From Vulcanimicrobiota bacterium (GTDB lineage Bacteria; Vulcanimicrobiota; Vulcanimicrobiia; Vulcanimicrobiales; Vulcanimicrobiaceae), in assembly GCA_003140215.1 (NCBI GenBank), contig PLJL01000004.1:404193-468192 (forward strand): a stretch of 64,000 nt of DNA, read 5' to 3'. Of this stretch, positions 51,703 to 59,981 are shown one piece after another (position 1 is the stretch's first letter; every line of letters begins with the position of its first letter). Below the pieces are notes generated by a model. The model ran no database searches and was not told the origin of the DNA. It worked only from the letters and a program-made list of their open reading frames with translations. A program made the translations under genes and the position numbers.

Positions 51703-54398
51703 TGAGCGCTGCGTCGTTTCCGACCGGGACCGTGACCTTCATGTTCACCGACATCGAAGGCAGCACGCGCTTGTGGGAAGCCGAGCACGAAGCGATGCGC
51801 GGCGCTCTCGCCGCGCACGATGCGATCCTTCGTGCTGCGATCGAGGCTCGGAGCGGCACGGTGTTCAAGACCGTGGGGGACGCGTTTTGTGCGGTCTTCG
51901 CGCAGCCGGAAGATGCTCTCGCCGCTGCGGTGAGCGCGCTGCAAGCCCTAGCGATGCACGCGTGGCCCGCGGCGATCGGAACGCTCCGCGTCAGGATGGG
52001 AATCCACACGGGGACTGCGGTCGAAACGCCGGGCGACTACTACGGCCCGACCGTCAATCGCGTCGCGAGGCTGATGTCGCTCGGCTACGGCGAGCAGATC
52101 CTCGTCTCGAGTGCCACGGCTTCGCTGTTGCGTGCGGCGCTACCCGGAGATGTCTCGCTGCGCGACTTGGGTTCGCATCGGCTCAAAGACCTCAGCAAGC
52201 CGGAGACCATCTATCAAGTCGTCGTGCCCGGACTGCGCTCGGACTTCCCGACGCTCGCATCGCTCGACGCCCGGCCGAACAATCTCCCGTTCCAGATCTC
52301 GACCTTCGTCGGCCGCGACCGCGAGCAGCGCGACGTGCGCGAAGCGCTGTCGCTGGGACGGTTGACGACGATCGTGGGACCCGGAGGCATCGGGAAGACG
52401 CGGCTGGCGCTGCAAGTGGCCGGTGACGCGATCGGCGATTTGAAGGATGGCGCCTGGTTCGTGCAGCTCTCGCATGTGCACGGGGAGGCGCTCATCGCGC
52501 AAGCGGTTGCCGACGTCTTGAGCGTTCGCGAGGAGTCGACGATGCCGATCGTCGAGACCCTCACCCGGTCGCTCGCGGAGCGTCAGATGCTGCTCGTTCT
52601 GGACGGCGCGGAACACCTTCGGTCGGAAGTTGCGGCCTTCGTCAAACTGCTGCTGAGCCGTTGCGCATACCTCAAGGTGCTCGTCACGAGCCGCGAACCG
52701 CTGCATCTGGCGGGCGAGCGCGTCGTACGGATCGCGGCACTCGAAGATGCGGCGAGATTGTTCATCGAGCGCGCTCGGGAGATCGCGCCGCAGCAGCCCT
52801 ATCTGGATCAGCTCCCCCTAGTCGAAGCGATCTGCCGCCGCGTCGACGGCATCCCCCTGGCGATCGAGCTCGCCGCTGCGCGCCTCACGACGATGCCTCT
52901 TCCCGAGCTCTACGAACGCCTCTCGAAGCGGCTCGCGCTCCTGGTTTCACGCGACTCCACCGTCGAAGAGCGTCACCGCACGCTGCGCGGCACGATCGCC
53001 TGGAGCTACGATCTTTTGGTAGCGCCGGATGCGGCTCTGCTCCGCGCGCTGGCGGTCTTCAACGGTTCATTTTCGACCCCGGCGGTCGCCGCCGTCGCGC
53101 ATCTTTCCGAAGACGAATGCCTCGAGCGGCTCGATGACCTCGCGGGCAAGTCGCTCGTCACCGCGCAGCCGGTTGCCACCTCGGCGCGGTACGTCCTCTA
53201 CGATACCGTGCGTGAGTATCTCGCCGAGCGGCTCTCCCCGGAAGAGCTCTCGGAGTGCTGCGAGCGCCACTTCGGCCACTACGGCAGGCTGGCACAGACG
53301 TTGACGACGCCTGCGCACGGCGGGGAGCTCGCGGCTTGGCTCGACTCCGTCGCGCTGGAGATCAGCAACTTGCGCGGCGCGCTCGAGTGGGGATTGAGTG
53401 AGCGCCCGTCCGAGGCAGCAACGGCCTTTCGCAATGTGTCGCGCTACTTCAAGATACGCGGATACCTCACCGAAGGGCGCGCGTGGTTTCGGCGCTTTCT
53501 CGCCGTGCCGGTGCTCGACGACGGGACGCGCGCCGGCTTGCTGCGGCGGGCGGCGACGTTCGCTACCGAACAAGACGACTACGACGAGGCGCACGCCCTC
53601 ACCATGGAGTCGCGAACGCTCTACGAGCGGACCGGCGACGCCGGCGGCGTCGCGGAGGCGTTGCACAATCTCGCGGTCATCGAACAGCGCCGTGGCCGTC
53701 TCGACGAGGCAGCCGCATTCTATGCCGACGCGATCGGGCGCTTCCGAGAATCCGGCAATGCGTATGGTGAGGCGGTCGCATCAATGAACGCGGCGCTCGT
53801 CTTGTTGGACCGTGAGGAGTTGGACCGTGCCGAAGAGTGCCTTGACGCGGCCGAATCAGCTGCGGCACGTCTAGGCAATCTGGATCTCGACGGAGCGTTG
53901 TGCGCGGCTCGGGCCGCGCTAGCAATGCGCCGGTCCGATTTCGATACGGCGTCGAGGCTCTACCAGCAGGCCCTGCGGATGAAAGAAACGGTCGGCAGCC
54001 GGTCGGGTGTCGCCGACCTCCACTCCTCATTGGCAGTCCTCTACGTTCGTCAAGGACGGCTCGCAGAGGCCAAAGATGCCGCGCAAAGCACGCTCCGTTT
54101 GGCACTCGAGCTCGAGTCCACGGCGACCTTGATCTATGCGTTCGAGGCGTTCTGCGAGATCGGGGCGCGTGAAGCGAACTACGCCGCCGCCGCCCACTGT
54201 CTGGGGTTGGCAAAGGAGCTACGGCGCACCCATTCGTTCTGGCACCCCACCCCGCGAATGGATGCGATCGAGGCGGAGCTGCGCGAGCAGCTTGGCACGG
54301 AATTCGATGCAACGATCGCCGGCTGCGCCGCCCTCGATTGGCGCACGGCGGCGCAGCGGCTGGTCGAAGGGGCTTACTTCAGCCAAACACCGACGTAG
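51702..54398 (+). CDS. Adenylate cyclase / NB-ARC-like ATPase / TPR regulator
   Basis: 898 residues. Residues 8-175: class III cyclase catalytic domain with both metal Asp (D17 in FTDIEGST, D60 in TVGDAF), Lys (K56) and the Asn/Arg pair N119/R123 (TVNRVAR), so it looks active. About 200-450: STAND ATPase with Walker A GPGGIGKT (226-233), LLVLDGAEHL and GIPLAIELAAARL. After about 560: TPR-like helical repeats with AL-rich pairs. No membrane segment and no DNA-binding domain. Architecture is that of cyclase-STAND signal integrators. Translational coupling to the deaminase suggests a role in purine sensing (inference). Confidence 0.9.
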   Translation: MSAASFPTGTVTFMFTDIEGSTRLWEAEHEAMRGALAAHDAILRAAIEARSGTVFKTVGDAFCAVFAQPEDALAAAVSALQALAMHAWPAAIGTLRVRMGIHTGTAVETPGDYYGPTVNRVARLMSLGYGEQILVSSATASLLRAALPGDVSLRDLGSHRLKDLSKPETIYQVVVPGLRSDFPTLASLDARPNNLPFQISTFVGRDREQRDVREALSLGRLTTIVGPGGIGKTRLALQVAGDAIGDLKDGAWFVQLSHVHGEALIAQAVADVLSVREESTMPIVETLTRSLAERQMLLVLDGAEHLRSEVAAFVKLLLSRCAYLKVLVTSREPLHLAGERVVRIAALEDAARLFIERAREIAPQQPYLDQLPLVEAICRRVDGIPLAIELAAARLTTMPLPELYERLSKRLALLVSRDSTVEERHRTLRGTIAWSYDLLVAPDAALLRALAVFNGSFSTPAVAAVAHLSEDECLERLDDLAGKSLVTAQPVATSARYVLYDTVREYLAERLSPEELSECCERHFGHYGRLAQTLTTPAHGGELAAWLDSVALEISNLRGALEWGLSERPSEAATAFRNVSRYFKIRGYLTEGRAWFRRFLAVPVLDDGTRAGLLRRAATFATEQDDYDEAHALTMESRTLYERTGDAGGVAEALHNLAVIEQRRGRLDEAAAFYADAIGRFRESGNAYGEAVASMNAALVLLDREELDRAEECLDAAESAAARLGNLDLDGALCAARAALAMRRSDFDTASRLYQQALRMKETVGSRSGVADLHSSLAVLYVRQGRLAEAKDAAQSTLRLALELESTATLIYAFEAFCEIGAREANYAAAAHCLGLAKELRRTHSFWHPTPRMDAIEAELREQLGTEFDATIAGCAALDWRTAAQRLVEGAYFSQTPT

Positions 54399-54808
54399 AT
54401 CGGGAATTTGTACTTCGGAAAATCGGGGTCGCAACCGTCGGAGTCTGTTCCCTTGACCTTTGGTTTGGGTACTTCGTAGCGATGGTCGGCCGAGTCGATA
54501 TCGGCGAGTGTCGACGTGACGAGCACGCGGAAAACCGGCGTCGGTGGAGGCAACGGCGTCGGTGTCGCCGTCGGGGCCTTGGGTTTGCTCTTGGCCTTGG
54601 GCTTGTGCTTGAACTGGCTCGAGTTCGAGGTGTAGTCCATACCCATCGGCGTCTCGGTGAGCGCCGTCGGCCCCGGTTTCGGGCCGGGCTTCGTATCGGC
54701 CCCGCCGGCACGTTCAGCAGTCAATAGCGCCGCGATCGCTGCCAGCGCACCGGCGCCTCCGAGCTTGAGTATGCTCGTCCGTTTGATCTGTTTCGACGAC
54801 TCGTCCAC
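54374..54808 (-). CDS. Secreted Pro/Lys-rich protein, unknown
   Basis: 144 residues from the GTG at 54808 with GAGGAG upstream; the longer ATG start at 54865 is weaker. N-terminal KQIKRTSILKLGGAGALA is a Tat-like or Sec signal peptide (no twin Arg). The mature part is low-complexity (KPGPKPGP; PTPTPLPPPTP-like) and may be disordered. Its stop overlaps the convergent cyclase gene by 25 bases. The 130 bases between it and the XDH genes upstream show nothing clear. Function unknown. Confidence 0.55.
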   Translation of the reverse strand: MDESSKQIKRTSILKLGGAGALAAIAALLTAERAGGADTKPGPKPGPTALTETPMGMDYTSNSSQFKHKPKAKSKPKAPTATPTPLPPPTPVFRVLVTSTLADIDSADHRYEVPKPKVKGTDSDGCDPDFPKYKFPIYVGVWLK

Positions 54809-54938
54809 CGCGTTGCTCCTCGCATTCTCGCGCACCGGCGCAAGTGCGTCGGTCCCGAAAACCACGCTTCGGCGTCACCTCTCGCCTCCCTGGGCAACGT
54901 GACCGACTAAATGGCCCGCCGAGCGGCAAGCTTCGCGG

Positions 54939-57140
54939 CTAGTCGCTTGACACCGTGACGAGCGATTCCGCAGCGGCGGCCGTCGTTCGATCCCGGGCGG
55001 CGGTGATGGCGGCAAGAATGCGCTCTGGGGTCATCGGCAGGTCGTTGACCCATGCGCCGGTTGCGTCGTAGATCGCGGCGGCGACGGCGGGGGCGAACGG
55101 GACCAGCGGCATCTCGGCGACGCCGCGCGCACCGTAGGGACCGTTGGGATCGGCGAGCTCGAGGATCACCGGCACGATCTCGGTCGGCATGTCGAGCGTC
55201 GTCGGCAGCAAGTAGGTGCTGAAATACGGTGTGACGATCTTGCCGTCGCGCACCACGAAGTTCTCGGTGAGGGCGTAGCCCAGCGCCTGCGCCAGGCAGC
55301 CTTCGATCTGGCCTTCGACCTGCTGGCGGTTGATCGCGCGCCCGACGTCGTGCGCGCTGATGATCTTGGTGACACGAGTGACGCCGGTGCCGATGTCGAC
55401 CTCGACCTCGACGGCCTGCGCGGAGTAACCGTAACAGTAGTTCGGACGTCCCGCACCGGTCTCGAGATCGAGCGGCGTCGTTGCCGGTGGTCGATACTGT
55501 ACCGTCGCCGCGGGCGCTTCGCCGCGTTCCCAGGCCGCGCGCGCCGCCAGCGCCGCGTCGTGCACGGCCCGTCCGCCCATCAGCGTCAGACGCGAAGCCG
55601 AGGCCGATCCGGCGTTGGGCGTGAGCGCGCTGTCGTCGCTCACCAGCGCGACGGCCTCGAGCGGGAGCTCCAGCGTCTCGGCAACGATCTGACGCAAGAT
55701 CAGGTGGACGCCCTGGCCCACGTCGGCGCTGCCGATGCGCACCAGCGCGCGCTCGACGCGCGACGTCGCGATCAACTCGACCGTCGCCGTCGACTGCTCG
55801 GGGAAGCCGAAGGAATAGCCGACGTTCTTGATCCCCGCCGCGATGCCGACCCCGCGCCGCAGCGGCGAATCGAGATCCTGCGCGGCGCGCGGGGCGAAGC
55901 GCGTCGTCATCTCGGCGAGGCAGCGCTCCAGCACCGGGCCGACGCTCACGCCGGCCGGCAGCACGTCGCCGGTGGCCTCGGTGTCGCCTTCGCGATAGAG
56001 GTTCTTACGCCGGATGTCGGCCGGATCGATCTCCAGCGCGTGGGCGATCCGGGTGATCATCGACTCTGCCGCCCAGTGCGCCTGCGGCGTGCCGAAGCCG
56101 CGGAACGCGCCGCTGGGGACGTTGTTGGTGTACACGACGATCCCGTCGGTGGCCACGTTGGGGACGCGGTACGGGCCTTGCGCGAAGATCGTCGCGCACT
56201 TGAGCACCTCGACGCTGGTCGAGGCGTACGCGCCGCCGTCGGCGAGCGTGCGGGTCTCGACCGCCGTGATCGTGCCGTCGCGCTTCGCGCCCCATTTGGC
56301 GGTGATGTGGAAGGGGTGGCGTTTGTGGTGGCCGACGATCGACTCTTCGCGGTTCCACACGATCGCCGTGGGGCGCTTGAGCTTCCAGGTGGCCAGCGCC
56401 AGCAGCGTCTGGACCGACAGGTCCTCGCGTCCGCCGAACGCGCCGCCGATCTTGGCGTAGCGAATCGCCACCGCGCCTTCGTCGAGCCGCAACATCGCGG
56501 CGATCTGCCGCAAGTCTTCGTGCAACCACTGTCCCGCGGTCTCGACGACGAGTGTCTCACCTTCGTAGTAGGCGATCCCGGCATCGGGCTGCAGATAGGC
56601 GTGCTCCTGCCACGAGGTGGTGAACGTCCCGGTGAGCACGATGTCGGCTTGGGCGAACGCTGCCTCCACGTCGCCTTTACGGATCTTTTGGTGCAGCAAG
56701 ACGTTGGTGCCATGCTGCGGGTGCACGAGCGGTGCGCCGGGTTCGAGCGCGCCGTGCGGGTCGGTGACGGCGGGCAGATCGGTGTACGCCACCTCGACCA
56801 GCCGTGCCGCGGCCGCCGCGATGTCGGGGTCTGCGGCGACGACGAGCGCGACGCGATCGCCCACGTAGCGCACGCGCTCGCTGCACAGCACCTCTTGATC
56901 GGGGTCGATGAGTCCGTACCGGTTGTACGGGACGTCGGCGGCGGTCAGCACCGCGACGACGCCGGGCTGCGCGAGCGCGCGCGACGCGTCGATCCCGTCG
57001 ATGCGCGCGTGCACGCGGTGGCCGAAGACCGTCTTGCAGTGCAGCATCTCGCCGCGTACCAGATCGGCCGGATAGCGCGCCGCTCCGGTCACCTTGGCGT
57101 GCGCGTCGGGACGCGCGACGGGCGCGCCGATCAAGGTCAT
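54939..57140 (-). CDS. Xanthine dehydrogenase, molybdopterin-binding subunit
   Basis: 733 residues from ATG 57140 (ATGA overlap with the upstream stop). Molybdoenzyme motifs: KIGGAFGGRED, SGAFRGFGTPQAHWAAE, GSADVGQGVHLILRQ, SHDVGRAIN-like AHDVGRAINRQQVEGQ, and GARGVAEMPLVPFAPA (catalytic Glu). This is the XDH/aldehyde oxidase large subunit; xanthine is inferred from the purine neighbours. The extended frame upstream of ATG is the shadow of the next gene. Confidence 0.92.
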   Translation of the reverse strand: MTLIGAPVARPDAHAKVTGAARYPADLVRGEMLHCKTVFGHRVHARIDGIDASRALAQPGVVAVLTAADVPYNRYGLIDPDQEVLCSERVRYVGDRVALVVAADPDIAAAAARLVEVAYTDLPAVTDPHGALEPGAPLVHPQHGTNVLLHQKIRKGDVEAAFAQADIVLTGTFTTSWQEHAYLQPDAGIAYYEGETLVVETAGQWLHEDLRQIAAMLRLDEGAVAIRYAKIGGAFGGREDLSVQTLLALATWKLKRPTAIVWNREESIVGHHKRHPFHITAKWGAKRDGTITAVETRTLADGGAYASTSVEVLKCATIFAQGPYRVPNVATDGIVVYTNNVPSGAFRGFGTPQAHWAAESMITRIAHALEIDPADIRRKNLYREGDTEATGDVLPAGVSVGPVLERCLAEMTTRFAPRAAQDLDSPLRRGVGIAAGIKNVGYSFGFPEQSTATVELIATSRVERALVRIGSADVGQGVHLILRQIVAETLELPLEAVALVSDDSALTPNAGSASASRLTLMGGRAVHDAALAARAAWERGEAPAATVQYRPPATTPLDLETGAGRPNYCYGYSAQAVEVEVDIGTGVTRVTKIISAHDVGRAINRQQVEGQIEGCLAQALGYALTENFVVRDGKIVTPYFSTYLLPTTLDMPTEIVPVILELADPNGPYGARGVAEMPLVPFAPAVAAAIYDATGAWVNDLPMTPERILAAITAARDRTTAAAAESLVTVSSD

Positions 57141-58564
57141 GCGTGCACGGCTTCGGGGATCGCCTCGCGCGCGCTGAGCTCGCGCGCCGCCGCGTCCATC
57201 GCGTCGAGGATCTTGCGATAACCGGTGCAGCGGCACAGGTTGCCGCTGATGGCGGCTTGGTGATCGTCGAGCGAGGGCGCGCGCCGTTCTTCGAGCAGCT
57301 TTGCGCCGGCCATGATCATCCCGGGGATGCAGAAGCCGCACTGCACCGCGCCGCAGTCGATATAGGCCTGCTGCAACGGGTGCAGTTCCGCGCCGTCGGC
57401 CAGCCCTTCGATCGTCGTGATCGTGGAACCGTGCGCCTGCGACGCCGGCACCAGACACGACATCACCGCCGCGCCGTCGAGCCACACGGTGCAGGCGCCG
57501 CACTCGCCTTCGGCGCAGCCTTCCTTTGCGCCGGTGAGTCCGGCGTTCTCGCGCAGTGCGTTGAGCAATGTCTTGCACGCAGCGTTCACCAGTGCGTGCG
57601 GCGCGCCGTTGATCGTCGTCTCGATCGTGCCGTCGAAGGCCGGCGATCGTGCCGGCGGCGCGGCCGTTTCGAGCAACACCGGCGCGTCGGGGTAACCGTC
57701 GGCTTCGCGGCCGCTCGCGATGCGTTCGAGCGCGCGTGCGATGAGCGCCGCGAGCGTGGTGCGGCGATACTCGGCCGAACCGCGGACGTCGTCGATCGGC
57801 GCGGCGTCGTCGCAGGCGAGCCGGCCCGCCTCGGCGCAGGTCGCCGCGTCGAGCCGTTTGCCTACGAGATACCGTTCGGCGGCCACGGCGCGCACGACGG
57901 TCGGCGCCAAGCAGCCCAGTGCGATGCGAGCCTCGCTCACCAACTCGGCCGCATCGCGCACGACGATAACCGCGACGTCGATGACCGAGATGGCCTGGGC
58001 GCGCCGCAATCCGAGCTTGAGAAAGATGCCGCGCCGGTCGGTGTTCAGCGCCGCAAACCGAATCTCACGGACGAGCTCGTCGGGGCGCAGCCCCGTGGTG
58101 CGGAAGCCGGTGTAGAAGTCGGCCAGCGCGACGGTCCGCTCTCCATGGCTCGAGGTCAGGACCAGTTCGGCGCCGAGTGCGAGCAGCGGCGCGATCGTGT
58201 CGTTTGCCGGCGAGGCGGTCACGAGGTTGCCCGCGAGCGTGCCGCGGGCGCGAATCTGCGGCGCCCCGACCTCGATGCAGGCCTGCGCGAGCGGCAGCAT
58301 CGCCGCGCGGGCGAACGGCGCGGCCAGCACGTCGTTGTGGGTGGCCAGCCCGCCGATCGCGATCGCGTCGCCGCTGCGGCGGACGTACTTGAGCTCGCGC
58401 AACGCCGAGACGTCGATCAGCGTCTGGGTCGGCTTGACGCCCCGCTGCAACTCGACCAGGACGTCCGTACCGCCGGCCACGATGCGCGCCGAAGTCCCGT
58501 GCGTCGCAAGGACGCCGAGCGCTTCGCCGAGGCTGGCCGGACGGAGGACCTCACGCCACATCAC
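57137..58564 (-). CDS. Xanthine dehydrogenase, fused FAD-2Fe-2S subunit
   Basis: 475 residues; GTG 58564 or ATG 58561. Residues 1-285 are the FAD (CoxM-like) domain: VAGGTDVLVELQRG, ARGTLAGNLVTASPAND. Residues 310-475 are the 2Fe-2S (CoxS-like) domain: CAEGECGACTVWLDG and QCGFCIPGMIM ... NLCRCTGYRKI, all eight cluster Cys present. In eukaryotic and many bacterial enzymes the order is 2Fe-2S then FAD; here it is reversed. With the Mo subunit it forms a two-gene XDH. No maturation factor (XdhC) is present nearby. Confidence 0.92.
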   Translation of the reverse strand: MMWREVLRPASLGEALGVLATHGTSARIVAGGTDVLVELQRGVKPTQTLIDVSALRELKYVRRSGDAIAIGGLATHNDVLAAPFARAAMLPLAQACIEVGAPQIRARGTLAGNLVTASPANDTIAPLLALGAELVLTSSHGERTVALADFYTGFRTTGLRPDELVREIRFAALNTDRRGIFLKLGLRRAQAISVIDVAVIVVRDAAELVSEARIALGCLAPTVVRAVAAERYLVGKRLDAATCAEAGRLACDDAAPIDDVRGSAEYRRTTLAALIARALERIASGREADGYPDAPVLLETAAPPARSPAFDGTIETTINGAPHALVNAACKTLLNALRENAGLTGAKEGCAEGECGACTVWLDGAAVMSCLVPASQAHGSTITTIEGLADGAELHPLQQAYIDCGAVQCGFCIPGMIMAGAKLLEERRAPSLDDHQAAISGNLCRCTGYRKILDAMDAAARELSAREAIPEAVHA

Positions 58565-58661
58565 CGCTCACGATTCGCGGAGCGCCGGGCCGCTTCTTGC
58601 GAGGCTCGCGCCCGACCGGTCCGCGAGGCATCGCGCGCGGGATCGAGAAACCGCTCGCACG

Positions 58662-59081
58662 ATGAGCGTTACGGCCCTGGATCACGTCAACATCCTCACC
58701 GCCGACGTCACGCGGACGAAGGCGTTTTGCGTCTCGGTGCTCGGGTTGGAAGAGGGCGCGCGGCCGCCGTTCGGCACCCCGGGGGCGTGGCTCTACGCCG
58801 GCGGCACGGCGGTGGTGCACATCAGCTACACCGGCGCCAAAGAGCGGACGCACGTTGCGGACGCGTCGCGCGGCGATGCCTCGCTCGTCGTCGCCGTGGG
58901 CAGCGTCGATCACGTCGCGTTCCGTTGCTCGGGCTACCGGCAGACGATGGAGAAGCTGCGCGCGCTCGGGATCGCCGCCCACGAGACCGACATTCCGGGG
59001 CTGGGCGACCACCAGGTTTTCATCGACGGACCGGACGTCTCGTTCGAGCTGATCTTCTCACCCGCCGACGTCGCCGCCTGA
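58662..59081 (+). CDS. VOC/glyoxalase-superfamily protein
   Basis: 139 residues from ATG 58662. DHVNILTADVTRTKAFCVSVLGL and the second half GLGDHQVFIDGPDVSFEL give the paired beta-alpha-beta-beta-beta modules; His in DHVN and DHVAF and terminal Glu (FEL) could bind a metal. Dioxygenase or lyase of unknown substrate. A hairpin (GGTTCCGCC/GGCGG..AACC, 59083-59106) without T-tract separates it from thyX. Confidence 0.85.
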   Translation: MSVTALDHVNILTADVTRTKAFCVSVLGLEEGARPPFGTPGAWLYAGGTAVVHISYTGAKERTHVADASRGDASLVVAVGSVDHVAFRCSGYRQTMEKLRALGIAAHETDIPGLGDHQVFIDGPDVSFELIFSPADVAA

Positions 59082-59113
59082 GGGTTCCGCCTTTGGGCGG
59101 CGAACCGTCCGGC

Positions 59114-59974
59114 ATGCCCTATTCCGCGCGCGTTCTCCTCGACAGCGTCTCGCCCGCGGGGATCCGGCTCACCACGATGGAGGCGCGTTACCCGCGTTTC
59201 ATCCACGCGGAAGTCATGACGCACCGCCTGTTTTCCCGGAACAGCAGCTCGTCGCGCGCCGTGCCGATCCGCAAGATGATCGATGCCGTGCGTGCGGAGC
59301 CGGCGCTGCCGACCTGGTGGGGCCGCAATCAAAGCGGGATGCAGGCCGAGGACGAGATCTCCGACGAGGCGCGCGTCCTCGCGCAGGCGGAGTGGAGCCG
59401 GGCGCTGCAGGACGCGCTCGCGCACGCCGAGCGGCTCGCCGCGAGCGACATCAACCTGCACAAGCAGCTCGTCAACCGCATCCTCGAACCGTTCGCGTGG
59501 ATTACGGTCATCATCACGGCGACCGAGTGGACGAACTTTTTCACGCAGCGCACGCATCCCGACGCCCAGCCCGAGCTCAAGCGCGTCGCCGACTTGATGC
59601 TCGAAGCGTATCGCAACAGCGAGCCGCGCGCGCTGGCGCTCGGAGAGTGGCACACGCCGCTGATCCTTGCGGACGAAGCAGCGTCGCTGGCATTGGAGCA
59701 GCGGCTTCAGATCAGCGTCGCCCGATCGGCTCGCGTCTCGTATCTCTCACACGACGGGACGCGCGACCACGCCAAGGACATCGAGCTCTACGAGCGCCTC
59801 GTCGGCGGTGGAGCGAACGGCCACTGGTCCCCGTTCGAGCACGTCGCGACGCCCCTCGGCTCGCCCGACACCTGGTCGGGAAACTTCCGCGGCTGGGAGC
59901 AATACCGCAAGCGGTTTTCCCAGGAACACGCCGCGACCTTACCCGACGAAGCGCCGCTCGCGGCGCTGCACTGA
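59114..59974 (+). CDS. thyX: Flavin-dependent thymidylate synthase, divergent form
   Basis: 286 residues, longer than typical ThyX (about 220-250). The ThyX motif RHRxxSxNxxSxRY appears as THRLFSRNSSSSRA, with the first Arg and the last Tyr changed. Downstream LHKQLVNRILEPFAWITVII and EWTNFFTQRTHPDAQPEL, and the C-terminal SPFEHVATPL, match the family. Makes dTMP from dUMP using FAD and methylene-THF. ATG 59114 fits the family start. Confidence 0.88.
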   Translation: MPYSARVLLDSVSPAGIRLTTMEARYPRFIHAEVMTHRLFSRNSSSSRAVPIRKMIDAVRAEPALPTWWGRNQSGMQAEDEISDEARVLAQAEWSRALQDALAHAERLAASDINLHKQLVNRILEPFAWITVIITATEWTNFFTQRTHPDAQPELKRVADLMLEAYRNSEPRALALGEWHTPLILADEAASLALEQRLQISVARSARVSYLSHDGTRDHAKDIELYERLVGGGANGHWSPFEHVATPLGSPDTWSGNFRGWEQYRKRFSQEHAATLPDEAPLAALH

Positions 59975-59981
59975 GGCCGCT

